From Ignavibacteria bacterium (GTDB lineage Bacteria; Bacteroidota; Ignavibacteria; Kapaibacteriales; UBA4661), in the NCBI GenBank assembly GCA_014654705.1, contig JACVZY010000075.1, positions 1-32,025 of the forward strand: DNA of 32,025 nucleotides. The letters are read 5' to 3'. Shown here one piece after another: positions 16,061-23,864 of this stretch (position 1 is its first letter; every line of letters begins with the position of its first letter). Both the position numbers and the translations under genes were made by a program. Under the pieces are notes generated by a model that had not been told where the DNA came from, did no database searches, and saw only the letters and a program-made list of their open reading frames with translations.

Positions 16061-17218
16061 ATGAATCATTCGGAACATCCAAACACCGCTCAAACGCTGT
16101 CATCCGACGAAGTGGCACGATATAGCCGTCACTTGCTTTTGCCCGAAATTGGCTTGCGGGGACAGCTAGCGCTCAAATCCTCGCGTGTACTCGTCATAGG
16201 CGCTGGAGGCTTGGGCTGCCCTGCCGCATTGTACCTTGCTGCGGCGGGAATAGGCACGCTTGGAATAGCAGACGCTGACGTGGTAGAAATTTCCAATTTG
16301 CAGCGCCAAATTCTCCACACCTCTCAGCGCATCGGTCAACAAAAAACGGACTCTGCGCAAGAGGCTCTTCAAGCGCTTAATCCCGCCATCACCGTTGAAG
16401 CGCATACAACCACGCTCTCCCGCGACAACGCACTTGAGATTCTCAGCAATTACGATGTTATTCTGGACGGCACGGACAATTTCGCCACACGCTATCTCGT
16501 GAACGATGCCGCCGGACTTTTGGGCAAGCCGCTTGTCTATGGCAGCGTCTTTCGCTTCACGGGGCAAGTGAGCGTCTTCGATGCCAGGCGTGGTGGCTGC
16601 TATCGGTGTTTGTACCCCACGCCGCCACCGCCCGAACTTGTGCCGAATTGCGCCGAAGGCGGTGTGCTGGGAGTATTGCCGGGAATTATCGGAACGCTTC
16701 AGGCGGCAGAGGCGCTCAAAATCATTCTTGGCATTGGCGAAACGCTTCACCGGCGTTTGCTGCTCGTGGATGCGCTTACGATGCAGTTTTCACGTCTCAA
16801 CATCCCCCACAATCCGCATTGTGCATTGTGCGGAAAAGAACCCACCATCACGGAATTGCAGGATTACGAAGCGTTTTGCTCACCCATGCAAAAGTCTGTT
16901 CTCGAGGTGACGGCACACGAAATTTCGGCTCACGAAATCACGGCACAAGAACTATTGCGCCGTAGAGAAGAATTTATCATCATTGATGTTCGCGAAGCGC
17001 ACGAACGATTTATTTCGAGCATTGAAGGAAGCGAACACATACCGCTTGGTGAGCTTGCGGCAAGCATGGACACCATTGCAGCATTCACCCGTCCTGTCGT
17101 TTTTCATTGCCAATCCGGCAAACGCAGTGCTGATGCGCTGCGCTTGGCAATGGAACACGGAATTTCCGCGCAGCATCTACGCGGTGGAATTACAGCGTGG
17201 ATGCAGCACGTGGACTAA
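16061..17218 (+). CDS. moeB: MoeB/ThiF-type adenylyltransferase fused to a rhodanese domain
   Basis: The 385-residue protein joins an E1-like enzyme to a sulfurtransferase. Residues about 15-260 hold the ATP site VLVIGAGGLGCPAA, DGTDNFATRYLVND, zinc cysteines C180/C183 and C254/C257, and C197 (PNCAEGGVLGVLPG), which matches the catalytic Cys of the Uba4/MOCS3 class. A linker (282-300) contains a threefold five-residue repeat. The rhodanese domain at about 300-385 has the active loop CQSGKRS with C350. Such proteins adenylate the C-terminal Gly-Gly of MoaD- or ThiS-like carriers and load sulfur onto them. MoeZ/MoeBR is the closest label. Divergence from moaA supports a molybdopterin role, but a ThiS- or CysO-type partner cannot be excluded. 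Confidence 0.88.
   Translation: MNHSEHPNTAQTLSSDEVARYSRHLLLPEIGLRGQLALKSSRVLVIGAGGLGCPAALYLAAAGIGTLGIADADVVEISNLQRQILHTSQRIGQQKTDSAQEALQALNPAITVEAHTTTLSRDNALEILSNYDVILDGTDNFATRYLVNDAAGLLGKPLVYGSVFRFTGQVSVFDARRGGCYRCLYPTPPPPELVPNCAEGGVLGVLPGIIGTLQAAEALKIILGIGETLHRRLLLVDALTMQFSRLNIPHNPHCALCGKEPTITELQDYEAFCSPMQKSVLEVTAHEISAHEITAQELLRRREEFIIIDVREAHERFISSIEGSEHIPLGELAASMDTIAAFTRPVVFHCQSGKRSADALRLAMEHGISAQHLRGGITAWMQHVD
16910..16954 (+). repeat. Three 15-bp tandem units in the MoeB-rhodanese linker
   Basis: Three successive 15-nt units (16910-16924, 16925-16939, 16940-16954) encode TAHEI, SAHEI and TAQEL. They lie between the adenylyltransferase and rhodanese domains, where length change should be tolerated. 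The copies have diverged by several bases. Confidence 0.75.
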
Positions 17219-17269
17219 GACGAGATTTTTTTCTTGCTTGAAACCGTTCCGCTTCTGTATGTTTGTAAC

Positions 17270-17710
17270 ATGATTCGCCCATTCAACATACCATCAGCGA
17301 ACATCACGCTTTATCCCGATACCCAACACACGTGTCGGCGGGTAAGCGCATTACTCCTTGTCATTGTCCTTTCGCTCTTTGCCCGTACTGTTGCCTACAA
17401 CTACGATTTCTCCCAAAGCCTTAAAGACAATGCCCGTAACTACAACCCTTTCCACAAACCCGTCAAAAGCCAGCCCATCAAGGCAAAAACGCCACGCGCA
17501 ATGTCGAGTATCACTTTGCCGATGGCACAAAGCCAATCCGATATTCGCTCTACTACCCCACTCGTAAAAACGTTTCCCACACTGACGGGCGCGTTTATTT
17601 CTCTCTTCCCGCAAGCACCCTCCTTTGTCCGCGAAAAATCCACATTTTTTATCCTCTCCCTCGCTGCCCCGCCCAATCTCTGCGTTCTCAACTCCACCTT
17701 TCGTATTTAG
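17270..17710 (+). CDS. Hypothetical exported protein, possibly frameshifted
   Basis: The frame from ATG 17270 gives 146 residues with a signal-like segment (RRVSALLLVIVLSLFARTVA, about residues 23-42) followed by YNYDFSQSLKDNARNYNPF. Up to about codon 72 it looks protein-like. After the A-run near 17485 the frame turns Ser/Thr/Pro-rich and less plausible, while the frame at 17440-17853 becomes protein-like. The gene may be real but broken, or not a gene. I recognise no family. It sits between moeB and the first efflux operon. Confidence 0.35.
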   Translation: MIRPFNIPSANITLYPDTQHTCRRVSALLLVIVLSLFARTVAYNYDFSQSLKDNARNYNPFHKPVKSQPIKAKTPRAMSSITLPMAQSQSDIRSTTPLVKTFPTLTGAFISLFPQAPSFVREKSTFFILSLAAPPNLCVLNSTFRI

Positions 17711-17853
17711 CCTACACTGCTTACCCCCCAGTAAGCAAACCTCTACAAATCGTAACGTGCAAGCACAAGCCGTTGTGCGAAGTGAGCATAGCAACCGGAA
17801 TGCAGAATTTATTCCGCAGATGCTGTTCTCGTGCTAGTTCTGAGGCGAAATGA
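17440..17853 (+). pseudogene. Open frame that may continue the exported protein after a frameshift
   Basis: This stop-to-stop frame has no early ATG. At about 17488-17613 it reads NATRNVEYHFADGTKPIRYS and continues with YYPTRKNVSHTDGRVYFSLP, much more like a folded beta-rich protein than the overlapping frame. A one-base change in the A-run at about 17485-17489 would join it to the signal peptide of the frame at 17270. Its 3' part runs into the REP-like pair and is probably not coding. Confidence 0.3.
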
Positions 17854-17869
17854 ATTTCGCGCTCCGGTT
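17793..17869. repeat. Inverted REP-like pair (REPIN-like element)
   Basis: The right unit GCGAAATGAATTTCGC (17845-17860) is a 7-bp hairpin followed by two bases and TCCGGTT (17863-17869). The left unit, at 17793-17817, is the same design on the other strand: AACCGGA, two bases, then a 16-nt imperfect hairpin. Over 25 positions the two units agree at 19, and all six differences are transitions. The outer AACCGGA/TCCGGTT arms can also pair with each other. Two extra small hairpins lie just upstream (17719-17736 and 17763-17778). Confidence 0.6.
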
Positions 17870-17943
17870 CTTCGTAAGCGCTGCATACCACAGACGCAGA
17901 GATGTTTCTGAGACTTGATTTCAGTCTGTCTCGGGCATTATCT

Positions 17944-18002
17944 TTTTGCACTTTGCTCTTTTGCGCTTTACTCTTTTGCGCTTTGCTCTGCACTTTCTCT
18001 CC
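17944..18002. repeat. Nearly four 15-bp tandem units upstream of the first RND gene
   Basis: The units TTTTGCACTTTGCTC (17944-17958), TTTTGCGCTTTACTC (17959-17973) and TTTTGCGCTTTGCTC (17974-17988) are followed by a partial, diverged fourth copy. The array is noncoding and ends about 50 nt before the RND start, so it lies in the likely leader or promoter region of the efflux operon. Confidence 0.85.
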
Positions 18003-18052
18003 GTGTACGAATGAATTTTTGAACAATTTTCACCCTTAATCTTCTCAACACC

Positions 18053-21000
18053 ATGATTCGTCTTGCTTTCAAAAACCCGTATTTGGTTGTGGTCGTTGCT
18101 ATTTTGGTTGCCGTGATGAGCGTTGTCGCCACTATGCGGCTGCCCATTGATATTTTGCCACAATTCAAAATCCCCGCCGTTCAGGTACTCACAATTTACA
18201 ACGGAATGCAAGCAAGTGTGCTGGACCGCAATATTACAAGCCGCCTTGAGCGATGGACAGGTCAGGCGGACGGCATCACGCAACAGCAATCCAAAAGCAT
18301 GAACGGTGCGAGTATCGTCAAAAACTTTTTCACCTCCGAAACACCGCCTGCTGCTGCTCTTACTCAAGTGTCGGCGCTGGCATTTTCGGCAATGCGAAAC
18401 CTGCCGCCGGGTACTCTGCCGCCGCTTATCACGCAGTTTGACCCCACTGCCTCCGTGCCGCTTGCACTCTTAGCGGTGAGCAGCGATTCCCTCTCAGAAA
18501 AAGAAATTTACGACCTCGCCAATTTTGAAATCCGCACCCTTCTTGGCGCAGTCGAAGGCATCACCGTCCCGACGGTTTTCGGCGGACAAATTCGGCGCGT
18601 TTTTGTGTACGTTGACCCCGATAAACTCCAAGCCCGCAAACTCTCGCAACTGGACATCGTGGAAGCGCTCTCGAACAGCAACGTGATGATTCCGACCGGA
18701 AATGCTCAAATCGGCGGCGTGAACTACAATGTGAACGCCAATGCACTCGTTCAAAACGTCAAAGACTTCGACAACGTTATCATCAAATTCGATGACAACG
18801 GTGCCCCGATTTATGTGCGTGATATTGGACGAACACTGGATGCAAACGCAGTGCAGACCAACATTGTCCACGTCAACGGCAAGTCCCAAGTATATATTCC
18901 CATCTACAAACGTCCCGGTGCAAATACCATTCGTGCAATTGACAACGTGCAAGCTAGTTTGAAGCGCATCAGCGAGCGATTGCAGGGCGCAGCGCGAATG
19001 GATGTGATTATGGATCAGTCTGCCTTTGTCCGCAGCGCTATCGAAGGGCTGTCGCGCGAGGCAATTATCGGGCTGGTATTGGTGTGCGTGATGCTTCTGA
19101 TTTTTTTGGGCGGTTTGCGTCCGGCTTTTATCGTCGCCCTTAGCCTACCGCTCTCAGCAATGTTCGCTTTTATCGGACTGCTGATAGCAGGTGAGTCCAT
19201 CAATACCATGACACTCGGCGGTTTGGCGCTCGCCATCGGCTTGCTGGTTGATAACTCCATCGTCGTGCTGGAAAACATTGACAAACATCTCAAGCTGCAC
19301 AAAACACCGATGCAAGCCGCATTTGACGGAGCATCGGAGGTGGCGCTGCCGGTAACCGTTACGACACTTGTACTCATCATCGTTTTTCTGCCAATTTTAT
19401 TCCTGACCGGCGTTGCAAAGTTTCTTTTCCCGCCCTTGGCAATCGCCGTTTCGCTTTCGATGATTGGTTCAATTGTGTTTTCTCTTACCCTCATTCCTGT
19501 AGCAGCCGCTCAATTCCTCAAGCCGCACGAAGGCGAAGCGAGCGCAGTCGGGCGGTTCTTGGAGCGTCTTGAGAATCGGTATCAAGCGCTGCTCATAACG
19601 GTACTGCGCTTTCGGTGGTATGTCTTGGGCGCTGCTGTTGGTCTTTTTGCGCTTGCCCTCGTCCTCGCCACGCAGTTGGGTACGGAACTTTTTCCTGCCT
19701 CCGATGCCGGACAATTCACGGTTTATGTTCGTATGGAACCCGGCTATACGGTAGAACGGAGCGAGCGTATTGTCAGCAAAGTCGAGGAAGCCGTCCGCCG
19801 TGAACTGGGAAATGATGCCGGAACAATTGTCTCCAATATCGGTATTCTCTACGGTCTGCCTGCTGCGTACACGCCTAACTCCGGCACGTTTGACGCTTTT
19901 GTGAATGTGCAGCTCCAACACGAACGAAAGGAAAGTACCTTTGAATACGTCCGGAGGCTGAGAACGAGCCTTCCCAAAGAGTTTGGCGGGGTCGAATTTG
20001 CCTTCGATGCCGGTGGCATTATCACTGCGGCTCTCAATCTGGGTGCCATCGCCCCGATTGATGTGCAAATAACGGGCAAAAACGCGGATAAATTGCACGC
20101 AATAGCACGGCAAGCCCGCGACATCGTTCGCGGAGTAGATGGCGCTGTTGACGTGCGCGTGCAGCAACGAAAGAATCAACCCGAACTTTTTGTGGAAGTT
20201 GACCGAGAAAAGGCGGCAGAACTTGGATTGACGCAAGACGAGGTGATAAAAAATTTGCTCACCGCCGTTAGCTCCAGCGTCAATTTCAACCGCAATATCT
20301 GGACAGACGAGCGCACGGGTAACTTCTACTACGTGGGGGTAATGTATCCCGAAGGCAAGGTTGATGCTCAGAATGCAATTGAGAATATTGCGATTAACAA
20401 CAAAAAAAGAACCGTGAGCACCTTACTGAAAAACATTGCTACCGTGCGCGTCAGCGCCAGCCCGCCGGAAATCAATCATGCCGATTTGCAACAAGTGGTG
20501 AACATATACGCAAGCACTGAAGGGCGCGATGTGGGTTCGGTTTCGGCAGAAATTGAAACGAAGCTGGAGGAATTACAACGCAGTCTCCCTGCGGGCTACG
20601 CCCTGCGTGTAAGCGGCGAATACCAATCACTCAAGGAGGCATTTGGCGGCTTGTCGTTTGGTCTGGTGCTCGCCGTTATCATGGTGTATTTAGTGATTGT
20701 TCCCCTTTTGCGCTCCTTCAAGCTGCCGCTCATCATTTTGCTGACTGTTCCGCTTGGTCTGACGGGCGTAGTCTTTGCTCTTTTTGTAACAAATACGACG
20801 CTGAACATCCAATCATTTTTGGGTGTGATTATGATGGTCGGCATTACGGTCGCTTATACCAATTTGCTTGTGGATAGAATCAACACCTTGCGCACCGAAG
20901 AACGCTTGCCCCTCACCGACGCAATCACCATCGGCGCATCCTCGCGCTTGCGTCCGGTGCTGATGACGGCGATAACGGCAGTAATGTCGCTTTTGCCGAT

Positions 21001-21229
21001 GGCGCTGGGGCTGGAACGCGGCGGAGAAGCCAACGTACCGCTTGGACGCGCCATTATTGGCGGAACGCTTGCCGCAGCGTTTTTGACCATGTTCGTTGCG
21101 CCCTGTTTGTTTTTTGTCTTTGCATCGAAGGAAGAACAAGCCAATGATGCACACCCACACAACCACGCCCCAATGCTTTCATCGGGCGATATTTCTCACA
21201 CCCCTTATTCCTCGGAGACAGACGCATGA
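18053..21229 (+). CDS. RND efflux transporter (inner-membrane pump), system 1
   Basis: The 1058-residue product has the usual RND plan: one N-terminal membrane helix (NPYLVVVVAILVAVMSVVAT), a large periplasmic loop, helices 2-6, helix 7, a second periplasmic loop and helices 8-12. Helix 4 reads GLLVDNSIVVLENI with D400 but N401 where AcrB-type pumps have a second Asp, so the proton path differs from the classic DD pair. The family includes drug, dye and lipid exporters, and the substrate is unknown. The gene leads an operon in the order pump, adaptor, outer-membrane channel. Its last codons overlap the adaptor start by 4 nt (ATGA). The start at 18053 follows a 15-bp repeat array. Confidence 0.9.
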   Translation: MIRLAFKNPYLVVVVAILVAVMSVVATMRLPIDILPQFKIPAVQVLTIYNGMQASVLDRNITSRLERWTGQADGITQQQSKSMNGASIVKNFFTSETPPAAALTQVSALAFSAMRNLPPGTLPPLITQFDPTASVPLALLAVSSDSLSEKEIYDLANFEIRTLLGAVEGITVPTVFGGQIRRVFVYVDPDKLQARKLSQLDIVEALSNSNVMIPTGNAQIGGVNYNVNANALVQNVKDFDNVIIKFDDNGAPIYVRDIGRTLDANAVQTNIVHVNGKSQVYIPIYKRPGANTIRAIDNVQASLKRISERLQGAARMDVIMDQSAFVRSAIEGLSREAIIGLVLVCVMLLIFLGGLRPAFIVALSLPLSAMFAFIGLLIAGESINTMTLGGLALAIGLLVDNSIVVLENIDKHLKLHKTPMQAAFDGASEVALPVTVTTLVLIIVFLPILFLTGVAKFLFPPLAIAVSLSMIGSIVFSLTLIPVAAAQFLKPHEGEASAVGRFLERLENRYQALLITVLRFRWYVLGAAVGLFALALVLATQLGTELFPASDAGQFTVYVRMEPGYTVERSERIVSKVEEAVRRELGNDAGTIVSNIGILYGLPAAYTPNSGTFDAFVNVQLQHERKESTFEYVRRLRTSLPKEFGGVEFAFDAGGIITAALNLGAIAPIDVQITGKNADKLHAIARQARDIVRGVDGAVDVRVQQRKNQPELFVEVDREKAAELGLTQDEVIKNLLTAVSSSVNFNRNIWTDERTGNFYYVGVMYPEGKVDAQNAIENIAINNKKRTVSTLLKNIATVRVSASPPEINHADLQQVVNIYASTEGRDVGSVSAEIETKLEELQRSLPAGYALRVSGEYQSLKEAFGGLSFGLVLAVIMVYLVIVPLLRSFKLPLIILLTVPLGLTGVVFALFVTNTTLNIQSFLGVIMMVGITVAYTNLLVDRINTLRTEERLPLTDAITIGASSRLRPVLMTAITAVMSLLPMALGLERGGEANVPLGRAIIGGTLAAAFLTMFVAPCLFFVFASKEEQANDAHPHNHAPMLSSGDISHTPYSSETDA

Positions 21230-22296
21230 TACTCAGAACCTCACATCTCATTTTCTGCTTGGTGCTGCTCTTTTGTATTGAAAGCTGCGCACCGCACAAA
21301 AATGAGTCCGCAAGTACGCAACGCCAAAGCAAAATAACGGTCATGGTCGCCAAACCTGAACGGCGCACACTCGCCGGAAATGTTGAATTGCCGGGAACAG
21401 TTACCCCCAACCAAGAAGTGAGGCTCTACGCAATGGTCAGCGGCTCGGTATCTTCTCTTTCGGTCGATATTGGAAGTTTTGTACACGTCGGTCAGGTGGT
21501 GGCAAGCATACAAAACCCAGAAATCACTCAACGCCAGCAGAAAGCGGAAGCGGATTTTCTGGCTGCAAAGACAAATTACGAACGGATGTCCTCCATTGCA
21601 AAACAAACGCCGGACTTGGTAACGCCCCGCGACGTGGAGCGTGCTCAAGCTGAGTTTTCGGGCGCAAAAGCAATTCTCAAGGGAATGGACGAAACCGTAG
21701 AACTCATGCAGGTACGAGCGCCTTTTTCGGGCGTGGTAACGCGCCGTTACCTGAATAAAGGAGCAATCGTGCAGAGCGGGACATCCAGCGGAGCGGCTCC
21801 GATTGTTGACATCATGGATTTGTCCGTGATGCGTATTGCTGTGGACGTGCCGGAGACGGACGTTCCGCTTGTTCGTGAAGGTACGCCCGCCGATATTGTG
21901 CTTTTTGAGCTACCCGACACCAAAATTCGCTCGTCGGTGAGTCGTATTTCCTACGCTCTAAAAGCCGAATCGAAAACGATGCGCATTGAGTTGGATGTTC
22001 GCAATCCCAACCGCGCTATTCGTCCGGGAATGTCCGCGTCGGTGATGATGGAATTTTCGGCACATCCAAACGCACTTATCATACCGAACGAAGCTATTAC
22101 CATCAACAAAGGAGAACCCTGTATTTATCGGGTTGTAAAGAACATCGTTGAGCGTGTTCCGGTGCGGTTGGGCTTTCGAGAAACAAAATTCAGCGAGGTA
22201 CTGCCGGGTGGTAAACTCACGGCTGAAGATTTTATTATTATTCGCGGTAAAGAACTTGTTACGGAGGGCGACAATGTTGCGACGACTCAACAATAA
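21226..22296 (+). CDS. RND periplasmic adaptor (membrane fusion protein), lipoprotein
   Basis: The 356-residue adaptor links the pump to the outer-membrane channel. It has a lipoprotein-type signal (residues 1-20) with Cys at 21, although the -2 residue is Glu, unusual for a lipobox. A beta-barrel/lipoyl half (VELPGTVTPNQEVRLYAMVS, then GSFVHVGQVVASIQNPE) follows, then a short alpha-hairpin with KAEADFLAAKTNYERM. The second lipoyl half reads VRAPFSGVVTRRYLNKGAIV, and the C-terminal membrane-proximal part follows. The hairpin is short, as in adaptors that dock onto TolC-like channels without long contacts. Translation is coupled to the pump (ATGA overlap) and to the channel gene (23-nt overlap). 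Confidence 0.9.
   Translation: MILRTSHLIFCLVLLFCIESCAPHKNESASTQRQSKITVMVAKPERRTLAGNVELPGTVTPNQEVRLYAMVSGSVSSLSVDIGSFVHVGQVVASIQNPEITQRQQKAEADFLAAKTNYERMSSIAKQTPDLVTPRDVERAQAEFSGAKAILKGMDETVELMQVRAPFSGVVTRRYLNKGAIVQSGTSSGAAPIVDIMDLSVMRIAVDVPETDVPLVREGTPADIVLFELPDTKIRSSVSRISYALKAESKTMRIELDVRNPNRAIRPGMSASVMMEFSAHPNALIIPNEAITINKGEPCIYRVVKNIVERVPVRLGFRETKFSEVLPGGKLTAEDFIIIRGKELVTEGDNVATTQQ
22263..22267 (+). promoter_or_regulatory. Strong Shine-Dalgarno site for the OMF gene inside the adaptor gene
   Basis: GGAGG lies 6 nt ahead of ATG 22274, within the last codons of the adaptor gene. It selects this start over ATG 22304, which has no comparable site. It is one of only two good Shine-Dalgarno sites seen in the window. 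Confidence 0.75.
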
Positions 22297-23749
22297 AACG
22301 AGTATGCACATACTCATCGGATACGGAATAATCATTGCCACTATATTTATCGCCGAGGCAGAAACCGCACGGGCACAGAACGTTCAAGCACAGAGCGCTC
22401 AAGCACAAAGCATTCAAGCACAAAGCGCTCAAGCACAAATTCCCCAGCGGTCAGTAATGCTGCTGCCACGAGGGATTCCATCGTCCATTGCCACAACCAC
22501 TGCGAATATTTTTGGGACCCCCTTGCGCATGACTTTCAAAGACGTTTTGGAACGTGCCGGCGCAGATAATTTGCTCATCAAAGAGTCCGAGTCGCGGTTT
22601 GCTCTCGCCCGTGCAAACGAAACTCGCGTCAATGCTTGGTTTCTTCCGTCGTTGTATGCCGGAGCGGGTGTGTACGGTGCTTCGGGAACGGTCATGAACG
22701 CACGGGGTGAGTTTTTTCAGAACGTAACGCCCAATAACGCATCGCTTGTTGGCGGTGTCCTTGGCGAATGGAGTATTGCGACTGCCGTCTATGCCACCAA
22801 AGCAGCCGAATACCGTTCGCTCTCCGCACAGGAAGATATCGCCACACAGCGCATTCGTACGCTCACAAGTGTCATCGGGGCGTATTTCGACCTTGCAGCC
22901 GCACAAGAACGTATTCGGCTCTTAGGAGAGACCTTTGCGCTGAATGAACGATTACTTGTGCAGTTGGAACTGCAACAAGGCGCAGGCTTGAGTTACAAAT
23001 CGGACGTGCTACTTGTTAAAAGTTCCCTCAGTCGCTTGAAAGTTCTTTCGCAGCAAGCCGCAACGGAGGTCTATCGCCGCTCGGCGGAACTCTCGGCAGC
23101 GCTCAATCTCCCTTCGCCGCGCTTGATAGCAGCTAGTGATTCCGTTTTTGTTCCGATTATGCTCAATGATTCGCTGTCGCTGGACACGCTAACGCGCGAA
23201 GCACTTGCGGCACGCCCTGAAATTCGCAGCGTTGAATACGAACTTTCCGCTCTCCGCGAAGAAACAACTGCCCTGACGACCGGGCGGCTTCTGCCAACCC
23301 TTACACTCAATCTTTCCACAACGCTTTTGGGCGGCGCACCACTGCCGCAATATGGCAGAGCGGCTTCCACGCTGGGCATTTCATGGTCGGCACCAATTTC
23401 CGACCTCCTTGGGCGTGGTCAGGCGCAACAGCTCGAAAGCACTTTGAATGTTCGTAAAGCTCAAACAGAGGTGCTTTCTAATCAGATTGGGCGTGAAATA
23501 GCCTCGTTTGTCGGCGCACTCGCTATGCTGCGCCCTGCGCTCACCTTCGCCCGCGAGGGTCTTGCAGCATCACAAGAGGCGTTGGAGCAAAGCATTGGTC
23601 GGCAAAAACTCGGCACATCAAAGCCGTTTGAAGTCTTGCAGGCATACGACTACGTGACGCGAGCGCAAAACGATTATGTACAGATAGTCAACGAATACAA
23701 CAAAGCAGAATACGGCTTGTTTTTAGCGCGAGGGCGAATGATACGGTGA
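22274..23749 (+). CDS. TolC-family outer-membrane efflux protein, system 1
   Basis: The 491-residue outer-membrane factor forms the exit channel of the first RND system. After a signal peptide ending near ARAQ it carries four five-residue units (VQAQS, AQAQS, IQAQS, AQAQI). The TolC repeat domains follow: residues from MTFKDVLERAG, long helices such as AAAQERIRLLGETFALNERL, and a second repeat from ALAARPEIRSVEYELSAL to PFEVLQAYDYVTRAQNDYV. There is no lipobox Cys, so it is not a NodT-type lipoprotein. The start overlaps the adaptor gene by 23 nt, which implies coupled translation. No clear terminator follows. Confidence 0.88.
   Translation: MLRRLNNKTSMHILIGYGIIIATIFIAEAETARAQNVQAQSAQAQSIQAQSAQAQIPQRSVMLLPRGIPSSIATTTANIFGTPLRMTFKDVLERAGADNLLIKESESRFALARANETRVNAWFLPSLYAGAGVYGASGTVMNARGEFFQNVTPNNASLVGGVLGEWSIATAVYATKAAEYRSLSAQEDIATQRIRTLTSVIGAYFDLAAAQERIRLLGETFALNERLLVQLELQQGAGLSYKSDVLLVKSSLSRLKVLSQQAATEVYRRSAELSAALNLPSPRLIAASDSVFVPIMLNDSLSLDTLTREALAARPEIRSVEYELSALREETTALTTGRLLPTLTLNLSTTLLGGAPLPQYGRAASTLGISWSAPISDLLGRGQAQQLESTLNVRKAQTEVLSNQIGREIASFVGALAMLRPALTFAREGLAASQEALEQSIGRQKLGTSKPFEVLQAYDYVTRAQNDYVQIVNEYNKAEYGLFLARGRMIR
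22382..22441 (+). repeat. Four 15-bp tandem units near the OMF N-terminus
   Basis: Units of 15 nt at 22382-22396, 22397-22411, 22412-22426 and 22427-22441 follow the pattern [GA][CT]TCAAGCACA[AG]A[GT][CT] and encode a Gln/Ala-rich string just after the predicted signal cleavage site. Copies differ by one to three bases. Confidence 0.9.
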
Positions 23750-23864
23750 GTTTTGCAACCGAAGAAAGGTTTTAAGCCATAAAGCCGTATATTGCGTCCC
23801 AAATATTCAACGACTATGCTTACAATCACTGTTCATTTTATCAATCACCTTAAGGGACCGACCA

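Noticed and set aside
17721-18026. 101-codon leftward frame with a Lys/Gln repeat
   Set aside because: It is the translation of the 15-bp array and the REP-like pair, with no protein-like part outside them.
22382-22441. CRISPR-like array
   Set aside because: Units are 15 bp, directly abutting and in frame within a gene, with no spacers or cas genes.
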